This document shows, piece by piece, positions 22,602 through 34,821 of a stretch of 64,000 nucleotides of DNA. This stretch comes from Panax quinquefolius. Taxonomy: Eukaryota > Streptophyta > Magnoliopsida > Apiales > Araliaceae. Position 1 is the stretch's first letter. Each line of letters starts with the position of its first letter. The position numbers and the translations under genes were made by a program. The stretch covers positions 117,561,674-117,625,673 of the forward strand of contig CM035170.1 in NCBI GenBank assembly GCA_020205615.1, written 5' to 3'. Under the pieces are notes generated by a model. The model was not told the DNA's origin, searched no databases, and worked only from the letters and a program-made list of their open reading frames with translations.

Positions 22602-24412
22602 CTACGTTATTATAGGACTAGTCATGGCTCACAAAGAAAATGTTTTTCACACGTTGTTTCAAAGTATTAATTTAATAAAAAATCTGGGCCCATTTTTGTC
22701 AAGTCCTCTAGTGAAAATTATAGGTAAAATATAAACCGGTTTCAAATTTCATTAATTGAATTGAATTTATTCAACACCGTATGTAAAAAAGCAAAGTATA
22801 TTTATTAGTAATAACATCCTAATTATATTAACTTAATTACTTAACCAGAGAAAGGAAAGGAAAAAAAAAACTTGATCGATGACATTAATTAGATAATTGT
22901 TTCACTAAATAATTTAAGAGTTAAAAATGATTGTGAGGGGCAGTTTTGTCAGCGTCACCCTACCGATCACGCAAATCGAAAACAAAGTCTCTGTAGAACC
23001 TAAACCCCCCATCCCAAATTCCCAATCGATAGGAATGAGCTATACAATATGCTCTTTCAGATCATCTCGACTACCGTCCCTTCTTCCTTCCTTCGGTTAT
23101 TAAGACTCCAAAAATCTTTTTTTTTTCCGGTTTGTCTCTTGCTCACAGCTTCTCATTCTCAGATACGATTATCCTATCTTCTTTCAAATGTTGTTTCTTG
23201 AACTTAATTTTATATACCTATCTATAAAATTAAACAACGAGGTGGAAAATTGGATTTTTACTCAAGGATCTAGGAGTCTGAGCAGTACGAGCTGAAAGCT
23301 CCATACTTTTTGGACCAGAGGTAGAGTAATCATTATTTATGTTTATTTTGTTTTTAAATTATTCTTTAAAATCCTAATAATTTGTTTAATGGTTACTAAT
23401 AGTTTAGTTTTGTTTTTAAATGAAATATTTGCATTTATAGAGTATTTACCATTTGAATTTCTGTCTGCCACAAAATTATTAGTAACCATTAATAAGATTT
23501 TAAAGAATAATTTAAAAACAAAATAAAAGAAATAACAACCAAGAAACATCAATAATGGTTACTACCTGTTTAAAATCAGTGTCTGAGTGGTTGAGGAGCG
23601 GATTTCCTATACATACGGCCAAATGCGGTAAGGTTAATGCACATTCCTAATGGCCCCTTCAGAAATTTTCACTTCTTTTCAGTGATCACTTATACATTGC
23701 AACTGCAACGAACTATCCATCTCTGGTAGGAGGGTGATGGTTTATAAAATTAAGTTTCATTGGGATTGAAGGTGCTTCAAGAAAGACAAAAATTTTCTAT
23801 TTGATTGAAATTCAGTTAAATAGGAATGAGCTATACAATATCCTCTTTCATATCCTCTCTACTACAGTCCCTCCTTCCTTCCTGTTATTAAGACTCCAAA
23901 AACCTTTTTTCTATTTGAAAACTATATTAACTCCCTTTCCTTTTCTTGTTCTTATTGCTTCTCACGCCCGTTCATTTGAAATTAACCGAACAGCACTCAC
24001 CACTTTCTCTTTTTTCTTATCTTTTTCTATAAAGCTCAGAATTTTTTTTATCATCATCCATTACTTCTCCCAGTTTGTCTCTTGCTCACATACCAGATAC
24101 AACTCCTTAAGTTGTCTCAAGAAACTTATCATTCCTTCTTTTAAAAAAAGTTTCATCACTCATTCACGACTTCTCATTCTCAGATTTCTTCTTTCTTCAC
24201 AAACGACAAAACTCTGACTTTGTTTCTTGAATTTCCTAATTCAAACACAATGAAACTCTTTGATATTTGCAAATCACTTCCTCAAAATTACCTTTGAACC
24301 CAAGATCCATAAGCGTCAACTGCGAACTTAATTTTCTTACTATTGGGCTCCTCCTATCTTTACACTAGCATGAATCATATCATTAAAATCACCTCATTAA
24401 AATCACCTGTAA
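22602..24412. other. Intergenic region with a duplicated TC-rich leader-like segment
   Basis: The segment TAGGAATGAGCTATACAATATGCTCTTTC.. to ..TATTAAGACTCCAAAAA occurs at about 23030-23120 and again at about 23820-23905, with a TTTGTCTCTTGCTCACA block near both. TC-rich stretches resemble plant 5' leaders. The long frame at 23801-24217 is low complexity and not supported. A tRNA-like box A at 23577 lacks the rest of a tRNA. Confidence 0.45.
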
Positions 24413-24450
24413 TTTCCGAGGATGCCATGCCTTGCAATTCCTTTCTTTTA
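24413..24450 (+). pseudogene. NRX-like exon 2 relic
   Basis: TTTCCGAGGATGCCATGCCTTGCAATTCC.. is nearly identical to the NRX copy 2 block at 36763-36795 and translates to RMPCLAIPF, the nucleoredoxin signature RMPWLAIPF with Trp changed to Cys. Similarity stops abruptly on both sides, so only a shred remains. Confidence 0.6.
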
Positions 24451-24457
24451 CGGAATT

Positions 24458-25200
24458 TTACCGATGCTTATACCACCCAAAATTTTGAATGTTATGGGGT
24501 ATTGGCTTTAAATTCAAGTTGAAACTTATCAAAATTTCAAACACATACTGATTTCTTCTACTAATAAAGGCGTAAAGCTCGGGTGTGGTGTTAAGTTTGA
24601 AGAAATACAACTTAACACATGTGTGGGTAAGACATCAATCCCTGAATCCGGATAAATGTCTGTGAAATGAAAAAAAAATTACATATTAGTATACAATTTA
24701 TAACATCAAAAAACAAAAAGGTTAAAAAATATTTACCATTTTCTTCTAGAATTTTTGAAATGTTTGCAAATCACTTCCTTCCTTCACATGGTCAAATTTG
24801 AGAAAGTGATTTGTAAATATCAAAGAGGGGTAAAGATTTCACGTTCTGGGTCTGGGATGGACCATATCTTTATTTTAAGATTCCAATTTACATTTCAAGA
24901 ATTCTAGAAGAAAATGGTAAATATTTTTTAACTTTTTTTGTTTTTTGATGTTATAAATTGTATATTAATATGTATTTTTTTTTTATTTCACAGGCATTTA
25001 TCCGGATTCAAGGATTGATGTCTACCTAGAGATATGTTAAGTTGTCTTTCTTCAAAGCTTAACACCACACCCGAACTTTACGCCTTTATTAGTATAAGAA
25101 ATCAGTATCTGTTTGAAATTTTGATAAGGTTCAACTTGAATTTAAAGTCAATACCCCAGAACATTCAAAATTTTGGGTGGTAGAAGCAGCTGTAAAATTC
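24458..25200. repeat. Foldback repeat, arms about 290 bp
   Basis: The left arm (24458-24755) and right arm (24897-25200) are inverted copies. For example ACGGAATTTTACCGATGCTT pairs with AAGCAGCTGTAAAATTCCGT; ACCACCCAAAATTTTGAATGTT with AACATTCAAAATTTTGGGTGGT; and ATTTACCATTTTCTTCTAGAA with TTCTAGAAGAAAATGGTAAAT. The loop (about 140 bp) holds a second, shorter inverted pair around AAATCACTTCCT / AGAAAGTGATTTGTAAATATC. The unit starts directly after the NRX relic and ends about 50 bp before an exon-1-like relic. Confidence 0.8.
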
Positions 25201-25247
25201 CGTAGTCGAAGGATAGTGAAGAAGACAAGAAAAGTAGAAAAGGAAAT

Positions 25248-25275
25248 GAGACAGAAGCAACAGCGACAAGGTACT
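25248..25275 (+). pseudogene. Possible NRX-like exon 1 end with splice donor (relic)
   Basis: AGCAACAGCGACAAGGTACTTTTT differs at one position from the end of exon 1 plus donor of NRX copy 2 (36191-36214, AGCAACGGCGACAAGGTACTTTTT). Only about 24 bp are shared, so this could be coincidence, but another NRX relic lies 0.8 kb upstream. Confidence 0.4.
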
Positions 25276-25294
25276 TTTTCAAAATTTTCTAGTG

Positions 25295-26443
25295 TTTGTA
25301 TTCATATGTTTTTGCTACTTGCACTCAATACACTTGTTTGTTTATGGGTTTTATTGAAGATTGAATATAACAAATAAACACATTGATTTTGGTCAACTAC
25401 AAACACCGTAATTTTTTAGAGAGCCATACAGTGTAACAGTAAAATTAATTTTGAATAACTTAATTAAATTAAAAATATAAAAAATATTAAATATCTTAAT
25501 TAAATGGGAGTATCGAATATCTTAATTAAATTAAAAATATAGAAAATAGTAAATATAGCTGACTACACCTCTTTTATGGAAACCTTGTCCTCGTAAGACG
25601 ATCAACTAGCCCTTCTTTATTGATCCCTGGACTTTGCCATGCAAAGGTCATGTAATACTATCCAAGTTAATACTTGGTGTTTTTTTTTAATATTAAAAGT
25701 AAAATAGAAATGAAAGGGGTTAACTGCAAAATTGATCTTCAAAATTTCAATTAAGATCAACTCTCTCCAGTCCGCATCGCGAATCACAAGCGACAATACA
25801 AAATTACCTACCCTTCAGCCCTTCATAATTGGTTTTTCAAAATCTTCAGAAACAAATTAGGCACCAGATGTAATCGATAAGTTTAAGCTTGGTAGAGAAA
25901 ATTCAATTGTTTGCTTGATTTAATCTATGTACTGAATTAGTTTGCAGGATTAAGTGAATTTATATCTAACAAGGAGCAATGGTCTATAAAGGGAGGAGTT
26001 AGATGAATAAGAGAGCAGAGCCCTAACTTTTTAGGGGCATATTTGTCCAGAAAATTATTATTGCTTTAACATCGTCTTTTAATATAAGCAGCCTAAAATT
26101 ATGCCTTATTACAATTACGACACTTATTAATACATAAGATTAGATAGAACTAATAGATAATCTCACTTATTACACATCTCTATAAAAAAATTACTACTAA
26201 TACTTATCTTGATAATCCAAAAATCTACGTAACCATTCGAACTATATATCATTTTCTGTATAGAATATTTTAATTAAATTAAACGTGCAACCACGAAAAT
26301 AACTATGGCGGGCCCAATCTATTTTCTGTATTGAATATTTTAATTAAATTAAACGAGTAGACACGAAAATAACGATGGACGGCCCAATCTATTTTTGCCA
26401 AATACAGTCCAAGAAATGAGCCAAGCCCAAAATGGCGAAAAAA
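25295..26443. repeat. Segmental direct duplication, copy 1
   Basis: Matches 34822-35907 in direct orientation across about 1.1 kb: TTTTTGCTACTTGC.., TGGAAACCTTGTCCTC, CTTTATTGATCCCTGGACTTTGCC, CTAACAAGGAGCAATGGTC, AGGGGCATATTTGTCC and CCAAGAAATGAGC near the right edge. Copy 2 ends about 200 bp before the start codon of NRX copy 2, so this is a duplicated NRX upstream region. Confidence 0.85.
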
Positions 26444-26723
26444 AGGATGAATTACATATTCTATTACATTTTTGAAAATTATTGCAACAATAGTGTACTC
26501 ATAAAATATTTACACAATTAATATAATTTCATATTTATTTACAATATTAGTGCAATTAGGATTCCTTAATTTAGGAAATTAATATACAATTAGAATTCCT
26601 TAATTTAGGGATTAGTTATCTCCATGGCTTATTCTCTCTCCTCATCTAGAACAACTGCATTAGTTAGTTATCACCCTTCTTCTTCATTCAACGTATTCTT
26701 TATATATATATATATATATATAT
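26444..26723. other. AT-rich spacer ending in (TA)n
   Basis: No gene seen. (TA)n at 26701-26722 is the insertion site of the next element. Confidence 0.6.
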
Positions 26724-27653
26724 GGGAAATGATCCATAGAATACGTTAGCCAGAGGAACGGTTTTAACTAACGCTCATCCAGCCGTCCAAAATTAGAGTG
26801 AATGGCTAAAATGAGGGCTCAAGCTACTCCCTCTAATGCGGCCGAAAAATTTTTTTTTGTTGTCACATTACTCCAATCTACCGGTCAGCAAAACGAGTGT
26901 TTTAATCGGCAGCTAGATGGAAATACATAAATTCGCTTAATTACATTATCCACGATTATAAATACATACCGCTTATTAATTAGTAAAATAAAAAATAAAA
27001 AATTACAAGGATAATTAATAGGATAATCAATAATTATCTTTATATTTATCCTTATACTTATTAATGATTATTCTTATACATATTACTTATTAATCAAGTA
27101 AAATAAAATAATAAAAAAATTATAAGGATAATCAATAAATATCTCTATACTTATCCTTATATTTATTAACAAAATAAGTATGTATAAGAATAATTATCGA
27201 TTATCGTCTTATGATTTTTAATTATAAATAGAAAATAATGATTGAGTTTATATATTTGGTAGGAATATAATATAAATTCAATCACTATTTCTATTTATAA
27301 ATAAAAATCATAAGACGATAATTATTAATTATCCTTATACATACTTATTTTATTAATAAGTATACGGATAATTACCGATTATACTTATAATTTTTATTAT
27401 TTTATTTTCTTGATTAATAAGTAGTATGTATGAGAATAATGTAATTAAGCCAAATTTTTGTTGTTTGGCCACTCCTCCAATCAAAACACGGTCGTTTTGA
27501 TTTGGCCGCTAAGCAGATGTGACCCAACAAAAAAATTTTGGCCGCTAGAGGAGAGAATACTGGGCCCTCATCTCGATCATTCACTCTAATTTTGGACTAA
27601 TTTGGATGAGCGTTAGTTGAAAGCAGATCATCTGCTAACGTATTCTATGGATC

Positions 27654-27658
<5 letters not shown>
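26724..27658. mobile_element. Foldback MITE inserted in a (TA)n tract
   Basis: The whole 935 bp is a near-palindrome. The ends GGAAATGATCCATAGAATACG and CGTATTCTATGGATCATTTC are inverted copies. Inside them TCCAAAATTAGAGTGAATGG pairs with CATTCACTCTAATTTTGGA, GCGGCCGAAAAATTTTTT with AAAAAATTTTGGCCGC, and AATCATAAGACGATAAT with ATTATCGTCTTATGATT near the centre (about 27256). TA dinucleotide runs lie on both sides, as expected for an element that targets TA repeats. No open frame. Confidence 0.8.

Positions 27659-27659
<1 letters not shown>

Positions 27660-27702
<43 letters not shown>
27660..27702. repeat. (TA)n microsatellite
   Basis: Pure TA run between the foldback element and the next repeat block. 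Confidence 0.95.
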
Positions 27703-27703
<1 letters not shown>

Positions 27704-28423
27704 TGATGAGTTCTTAAGCGGACTCAAGCAACGGGTTTTGGGACGGACTAAAAAAAAAACATCTCTCAGTACCAATTTCCTCAAACATCTCTCATTACCA
27801 ATTCCACCCCTTCATATTTTCCTAATCCTACTCACTCCAATTTTCTCTCGGTACCCTAGCGAGACTTTCTCATAACTCACGCCCAATGAGAAGAGGAGGC
27901 TTCTTCTTCTCTCCTTGATGTTTTTGCTTCTCAACGAATATCTCGGATTCTCTCTCCTCTCTGTTAGCTGGCGTAAATGGTACCAATTTTCTCAAGCCCT
28001 CAAATTTTTAGTCTCTTTTCTTTTAGCAGATTCCACCCTCACACCAAGATCATATACATTGTTTTTTCTCATCCCTATTAAATTACCCTTCTTTCTTTTG
28101 ACCTTTCATTCCTTCTTGCCAAATACTCTTCATAAAATCTTCCCTTATAAAAGAGGACTCTTATTAGCATTTCCAGCATTATTACCCATTTCATTTTCTT
28201 TGGATTCACCCCGCACCATTTTGGCCGAACCCTTAATTCATAAGAAATCCTCCGGTATTCGTATGAGCTCTAACTCTTCCGTACCCAAAATGCATTTTTG
28301 ACAATTGGGTTTTGTTAGCGAACCTATCATATTCAATAATCCCAATAAAAATCAAGAAAATCGAAAAATAAAACTTCAAGTTTTATAGCTATAAAGTTTG
28401 AACTTTTACATTCGAGGACTGTC
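27703..28423. repeat. Left end of a TIR-bearing repeat block
   Basis: Starts CTGATGAGTTCTTAAGCGGACTC beside the (TA)n tract. This is the inverse of the right end of the tandem units (GAGTCCGCTTTAAGAACTC at 30888-30907 and 33373-33392). TC-rich leader-like sequence follows. The 128-codon frame at 27915-28301 has no recognisable domain and low-complexity composition; I do not call it a gene. Confidence 0.55.
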
Positions 28424-28424
28424 C

Positions 28425-28500
<76 letters not shown>
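28424..28500. repeat. (TA)n microsatellite
   Basis: About 38 TA units. Confidence 0.95.
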
Positions 28501-28504
<4 letters not shown>

Positions 28505-30910
28505 AAATATATCCCTAACAAGCTTTTGATCTAAGCTTTTGATATCCAATTACAATTATACCAATCAAACAAATTAGTAAATTACAAAACTAAACCATTA
28601 CACCAATTAAATAAATTGATAAATTACTTAAACAAAAAAGAAAAACCAACACTGCTTAATCGAAATAGAAACAATGTTCTTCCCAGACTTTCCTCGCTCT
28701 TCCATCATCGTTACTATCATTGTCAGACACATATATACATTTACATATCTTATTTCCATCTTCAAAAGGAAATAAGAAATCGAATCATTGTCGATCATCA
28801 ACTTCAACACCAACACCATGTCTTTCGGTGAGATTTGCGATCGATTAGATCTCAGAATCACTCTTGTAAGACTCAGTTCAGACAAGTAACAAACCTTGGA
28901 GGCTATGTGAGTCAATTGTTGGGTTTTCCTCTAAGTTTGTTTAATTAGCCTTTTTAAATAAAAATAAAAAATTGTTGATAGCATGCAAAACATATTTTTT
29001 AAGAGAGAACCCCTAGATCTGTTTTGATTAACAATTGCCACTAAGGCCTTTAGATAACAACTTTCGACTCTCAATTCGATCAATTGTTTGTGTATTTTTG
29101 TTTTTTTTCTTCATGAAAGTTGGAAATGATGCCTCCTATGAAAGTTGAGTTACACGGAAGCCTTTCCTTCCATTTCAAGTCGTAATTTGAACTCCCATAC
29201 ACTCTGTCCACGAAGGTGATGGGAACCTATGAACAACAATAAAATCAAAGTTGGAAATCTATGGCCAGAATAAACTAACAATAATCAAGGTGAGATTAAT
29301 TTCTTTTGATAATTGCTCCACTTTTGTACAAGAAAAAGAGAGAAGTCCAAAACTTGATATATATAATAGAAAATTAGTCACAATATGCACACATACACGG
29401 TCAACTTTTTTAGCCCAATGTAACTATAAATAAGTAACTATTGCCATGAAGAAAATAACTATGCCAAAGAAAGCGTGCTTACGGAATAAACTTAGACCTT
29501 GTTCCGGATTACGGAACATGAAGGAGAAAAAGGCCAAGAGCCATTGCAAAATAATTGCAAGATTATGTATGGTTAATATAAGATACTATTATGCTTTGAT
29601 GTTTTGTACAAAAAAATTTATCAAATAAGTAACAGAGGACTCAATGTCTGACCCACTAAAAAGCAGCGAGTTCATCATTTCGGCATCTAAAACTATTAGT
29701 TAATCATGCATTAATGCGGAGAAGTGGCCAAAGAGGCAAGCAATTGATTATACAACAAAGAACTAAATCAGGAAGTTACAAATGTGAAAATTTTAACAAA
29801 CTTTGGCATATGCAGTTTTGTCAAGTTCATAGTTTACAGGAAACTAAGAACAAAAGATATGAGCTATTCTACTTCTAAATACTTACCTTCTCCTCCTATT
29901 AAAACAAACCCAACAGTCATGAACAATGGGTGCAAGAGGACAGAAATTTAACCAACACAATTAATTATACATATGAATAAGACTTAATAAATTTATACCA
30001 ACTTCCCCACCATATAACAGGAAGCTCCATCACTGATAAACTCCAATCATCTCTGTAACTTGATGGTTTTTGAGGGAATGTTCTCCCCAATTTGACAAAA
30101 AGTTCGGATGAAACAGAATCAAATCATCATCAATTCTAATAAACCCAACAACGAAAAAAATAGCAGATTAAGAGAATGAAAGAGGAAGAAGAATAAATAC
30201 CCAGATTCACCATAAACGAAGTCAATCACAAAAGCAAATTTTAAAAAATTAGGGTACATAATTTGGGAATTTTACTCGTGATTTCAACAGAAAGTAGCAA
30301 ATCGAAAAAATTGACAGCGAACAAGAGAATCATTTAATGAAGCAAGCTGTTTTTTCTCTAAATATTTCTTCTCCCTTCAACTCAACTTCGTTCTCTTTAT
30401 TCTCTCTAAAGAATAGAATACCTTAACGTGGAAAGAGAGAGGAGAATGGGGGCAAATGATTTAGAAGAAAAAAGGGCCAAAAAGACTCTTATGTTGACAG
30501 GGAAAGAAGGAAGCTATCCATTGATTCAACCTGAAGCAAAGATTATTGAGATTATACACTTTCCCCAAAACAAACCCTAGATTTCTTTCAAATCAAACAA
30601 AAATTACAAAATTAATTAGGAATCTCACCTTCCGATTCTCTTTGTAGGAATCTTCCGCTTCCGATTTGCAATGTAACCCGCCTCCGATTTGCTTGGACTC
30701 ACTTTGAGAGAGAGAGAGGGGATGTGGTCGCTTTGAGAGAGAGAGAGTGAAGATAACGAGGATGGTTGAATCGATATGGCATGGGTTTTTGACCCATGGG
30801 TTATTTTTGTTCATTTGTTTTCCTTTTTTTGGCTTTGTGACTGCGTGTCCTTTATTTGCTTCAAATTCATTCGTTTTAGTCAGTTAGTAGAGTCCGCTTT
30901 AAGAACTCCG

Positions 30911-30967
<57 letters not shown>
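28501..30967. repeat. Tandem unit A (about 2.47 kb), ending in (TA)n
   Basis: Runs from ..AAAATATATCCCTAACAAGC to GTCCGCTTTAAGAACTCCGTCTG followed by (TA)n at 30916-30967, and is almost identical to unit B. Read on the minus strand it begins with a TC-rich leader-like region with GAGAGA runs (about 30700-30780 on plus). No protein with known domains is encoded; the small plus-strand frames at 29251-29433 and 29446-29628 recur or decay in unit B without conservation pressure. Confidence 0.85.
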
Positions 30968-30971
<4 letters not shown>

Positions 30972-33392
30972 AAAATATATCCCTAACAAGCTTTTGATAA
31001 TAAAGCTTTTGATATCCAATTACAATTATACCAATCAAACAAATTAGTAAATTACAAAACTAAACCATTACACCAATTAAATAAATTGATAAATTACTTA
31101 AACAAAAGAAAAACCAACACTCTGCTTAATCGAAATAGAAACAATGTTCTTCCAGACTTTCCTCGGCTCTTCCATCATCGTTGCTATCATCATTGTTGTA
31201 CATATATATACATTACATATCTTATTTCCATCTTCAAAAGGAAATAAGTAATCGAATCATTGTCGATCATCAACTTCAACACCAACACCATGTCTTTTCG
31301 GTGAGATTTGCGATCGATTAGATCTGTAATCACTCTTGTAAGACTCAGGTCTAGACAAGTAACAAACCTTGGAGGCTATTGTGAGTCAATTGTTGGGTTT
31401 TCCTCTAAGTTTGTTTAATTAGCCTTTTTTTAAATAAAAAATAAAAAAATTGTTGATAGCATGCAAAACATATTTTTTAAGAGAGAACCCTAGATCTGTT
31501 TTGATTAACAATTGCCACTAAGGCCTTTAGATAACAACTTTCGACTCTCAATTCGATCAATTGTTTGTGTATTTTTGTTTTTTTTCTTCATGAAAGTTGG
31601 AAATGATGCCTCCTATGAAAGTTGAGTTACACGGAAGCCTTTCCTTCCATTTCAAGTCGTAATTTGAACTCCCATACACTCTGTCCACGAAGGTGATGGG
31701 AACCTATGAACAACAATAAAATCAAAGTTGGAAATCTATGGCCAGAATAAACTAACAATAATCAAGGTGAGATTAATTTCTTTTGATAATTGCTCCACTT
31801 TTGTACAAGAAAAAGAGAGAAGTCCAAAACTTGATATATATAATAGAAAATTAGTCACAATATGCACACACATACATGGTCAACTTTTAGCCCAATGTAA
31901 CTATAAATAAGTAACTATTGCCATGAAGAAAATAACTATGCCAAAGAAAACGTGCCACGGAATCAGCTTAGACCTTGTTCCCGATTCTGGAACATGAAGG
32001 AGAAAAAGGCCAAGAGCCATTGCAAAATAATTGCAAGATTATGTATGGTTAATATAAGATACTATTATGCTTTGATGTTTTGTACAAAAAAATTTATCAA
32101 ATAAGTAACAGAGGACTCAATGTCTGACCCACTAAAAGAGCAGAGTTCATCATTCTGGCATCTAAAACTATTAGTTAATCATGCATTAATCTGGAGAAGT
32201 GGCCAAAGAGGCAAGCAATTGATTATATAACAAAGAACTAAATCAGGAAGTTACAAATGTGAAAATTTTAACAAACTTTGGCATATGCAGTTTTGTCAAG
32301 TTCATAGTTTACAGGAAACTAAGAACAAAAGATATGAGCTATTCTACTTCTAAATACTTACCTTCTCCTCCTATTAAAACAAACCCAACAGTCATGAACA
32401 ATGGGTGCAAGAGGACAGAAATTTAACCAACACAATTAATTATACATATGAATAAGACTTAATAAATTTATACCAACTTCCCCACCATATAACAGGAAGC
32501 TCCATCACCGATAAACTCCAATCATCTCTCAGTAACTTGATGGTTTTTGAGGGAATGTTCTCCCAATTTGAAAAAAAAGTTCGGATGAAACAGAATCAAA
32601 TCATCATCAATTCTAATAAACCCAACAACGAAAAAAATAGCAGATTAAGAGAATGAAAGAGGAAGAAGAATAAATACCCAGATTCACCATAAACGAAGTC
32701 AATCACAAAAGCAAATTTTAAAAAATTAGGGTACATAATTTGGGAATTTTACTCGTGATTTCAACAGAAAGTAGCAAATCGAAAAAATTGACAGCGAACA
32801 AGAGAATCGCTGCAGCGGAGCAACTGTTTCTTTCTCTAAATATTTCTTCTCCCTTCAACTCAACTTCGTTCTCTTTATTCTCTCTAAAGAATAGAATACC
32901 TTAACGTGGAAAGAGAGAGGAGAATGGGGGCAAATGATTTAGAAGAAAAAAAGGGGCAAAAAGACTCTTATGTTGACAGGGACAGAAGGAAGCTATCCAC
33001 TGATTCAACCCAAGCAAAGATTATTGAGATTATACACTTTCCCCAAAACAAACCCTAGATTTCTTTCAAATCAAACAAAAATTACAAAATTAATTAGGAA
33101 TCTCACCTTCCGATTCTCTTTGTAGGAATCTTCCGCTCCGATTTTTGCAAGAACCCGCCTTGATTTGCTCTTGGACTCACTTTGAGAGAGAGAGAGAGGG
33201 GGACAGGGTCGCTTTGAGAGAGAGAGAGAGTGAAGATAACGAGGATGGTTGAACTGATATGGCATGGGTTTTTTGACCCGCGGGTTATTTTTGTTCAGTT
33301 TGTTTTCCCTTTTTTGGCTTTGTGACCTGCGTGTCCTTTATTTGCTTCAGTCCGTCGTTTTAGTCCGTTAGTAGAGTCCGCTTTAAGAACTC

Positions 33393-33446
<54 letters not shown>
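30968..33446. repeat. Tandem unit B (about 2.47 kb), ending in (TA)n
   Basis: Second copy of unit A, ending GTCCGCTTTAAGAACTCAT and (TA)n at 33394-33446. Differences from A are few and clustered, several at CTG/CGG positions. Confidence 0.85.
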
Positions 33447-33449
<3 letters not shown>

Positions 33450-34068
33450 AAAATATATCCCTAACAAGCTTTTGATCGGCAAGCTTTTGATATCCAATTA
33501 CAATTATACCAATCAAACAAATTAGTAAATTACAAAACTAAACCATTTCACCAATTAAATAAATTGATAAATTACTTAAACAAAAAGAAAAACCAACACT
33601 CTGCTTAATCGAAATAGAAACAATGTTCTTCCCGACTTTCCTCGGCTCTTCCATCATCGTTGCCTATCATTGTTGTACACATATATACATGACATATCTT
33701 ATTTCCATCTTCAAAAGGAAATAAGAAACTGAATCCGCTGTCGATCATCAACTTCAACACCAACACCATGTCTTTCGGTGAGATTTGCGATCGATTAGAT
33801 CTGTAATCACTCTTGTAAGACTCAGGTCTAGACAAGTAACAAACCTTGGAGGCTATTGTGAGTCAATTGTTGGGTTTTCCTCTAAGTTTGTTTAATTAGC
33901 CTTTTTTTAAATAAAAAATAAAAAAATTGTTGATAGCATGCAAAACATATTTTTTAAGAGAGAACCCTAGATCTGTTTTGATTAACAATTGCCACTAAGG
34001 CCTTCAGATAACAACTTTCGACTCTCAATTCGATCAATTGTTTGTGTATTTTTGTTTTTTTTCTTCAT
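33447..34068. repeat. Tandem unit C, truncated (about 0.62 kb)
   Basis: Repeats the first 620 bp of units A/B, then departs abruptly after TTTTTTTTCTTCATG, where A and B continue AAAGTTGGAAATG and C reads GGTTTGCCTATC. Confidence 0.85.
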
Positions 34069-34821
34069 GGGTTTGCCTATCATCAAATTTAAAAGAACAA
34101 ACAGAATGCAGCAGAGGATAGAGAGTTAAAGTGGCCGAAAGGATGAGAGAAAAAGAAAGAAAAAAGTGGGAGAGGAGAGAGAAAATGGTGAGCTGAAAAA
34201 TGAGATAGAAAAGAAAGAAAAAAGTCAGAAATAGGAGAGAGGAAATGGTGGCCGGAGAGAGAAGAAAGAAAAAAGTGGGAAAGAGGAGTCAGCATTTAGG
34301 TGTCTACTTTTAAGCCAAGTAGGAAATGGCGTGTTTTTTTTTTTAAAAGCCACGTAGAAAAATTTAGCTGATTTCTTAACGTATGTGACGAAAATTGGAT
34401 GGAATGGCCTGATTTTTAATTTTTTTAAAACACAGTGGTTCGATTACATTTTTTTAAAGTACAATTGCTCAATGCTTACAACTCAACTACCACAATGGGA
34501 TAAATATGTATTTGCCGTTTAGAAAGTTATTTGTATTGTTTATAATGATTTTTTAAGTTCTTTATGTGGTTATAGTTTTGTGAACCTAGAAACCTAAAAT
34601 TGTTAAGCCTTTTGATTTAGATTTTTTCCTCAAAACAAAAAGATTCGGGGCTATATTGGCATGGCAATGGCCAGATTTCAAGTTCAAAGTGTTATTGGAC
34701 CCATATGACCTCTTAAGCCCTCATGTCACAGGGCTGTGTATTTGACCCATATGAACAATGTATTTTTTAGTAAAAAAAATTAGCGTCTTGTGAAAGTGGT
34801 TGTATATGTATGTATTCCCCA
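34069..34821. other. Purine-rich tandem stretch and spacer
   Basis: 34120-34290 contains three imperfect units of about 65 bp (GAGAGAGGAAATGGTG.., AAGAAAGAAAAAAGT). The remainder is AT-rich with no gene signal. Confidence 0.5.

Noticed and set aside
23577..23660. tRNA-like sequence (TGTCTGAGTGGTTGAGGAGC)
   Set aside because: Only the D-arm/box A resembles tRNA-Ser/Leu; no acceptor stem pairing and no B box (GGTTAATGC instead of GGTTCGAATCC). At most a decayed SINE or tRNA pseudogene.
23801..24217. 138-codon open frame
   Set aside because: Phe/Leu/Ser-rich product of a TC-rich leader-like stretch; part of it is a duplicated non-coding segment (23030-23120); no recognisable domain.
27915..28301. 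128-codon open frame next to the tandem units
   Set aside because: TC-rich, low-complexity composition; no domain, no homologous frame retained in related repeats; lies inside a transposon-like block.
28333..28521. Frame with Tyr-Ile repeats
   Set aside because: Translation of a (TA)n microsatellite.
29251..29628. Two 60-codon frames in tandem unit A
   Set aside because: One recurs in unit B only because the units are nearly identical, the other is broken there; no domain or codon signature of selection.
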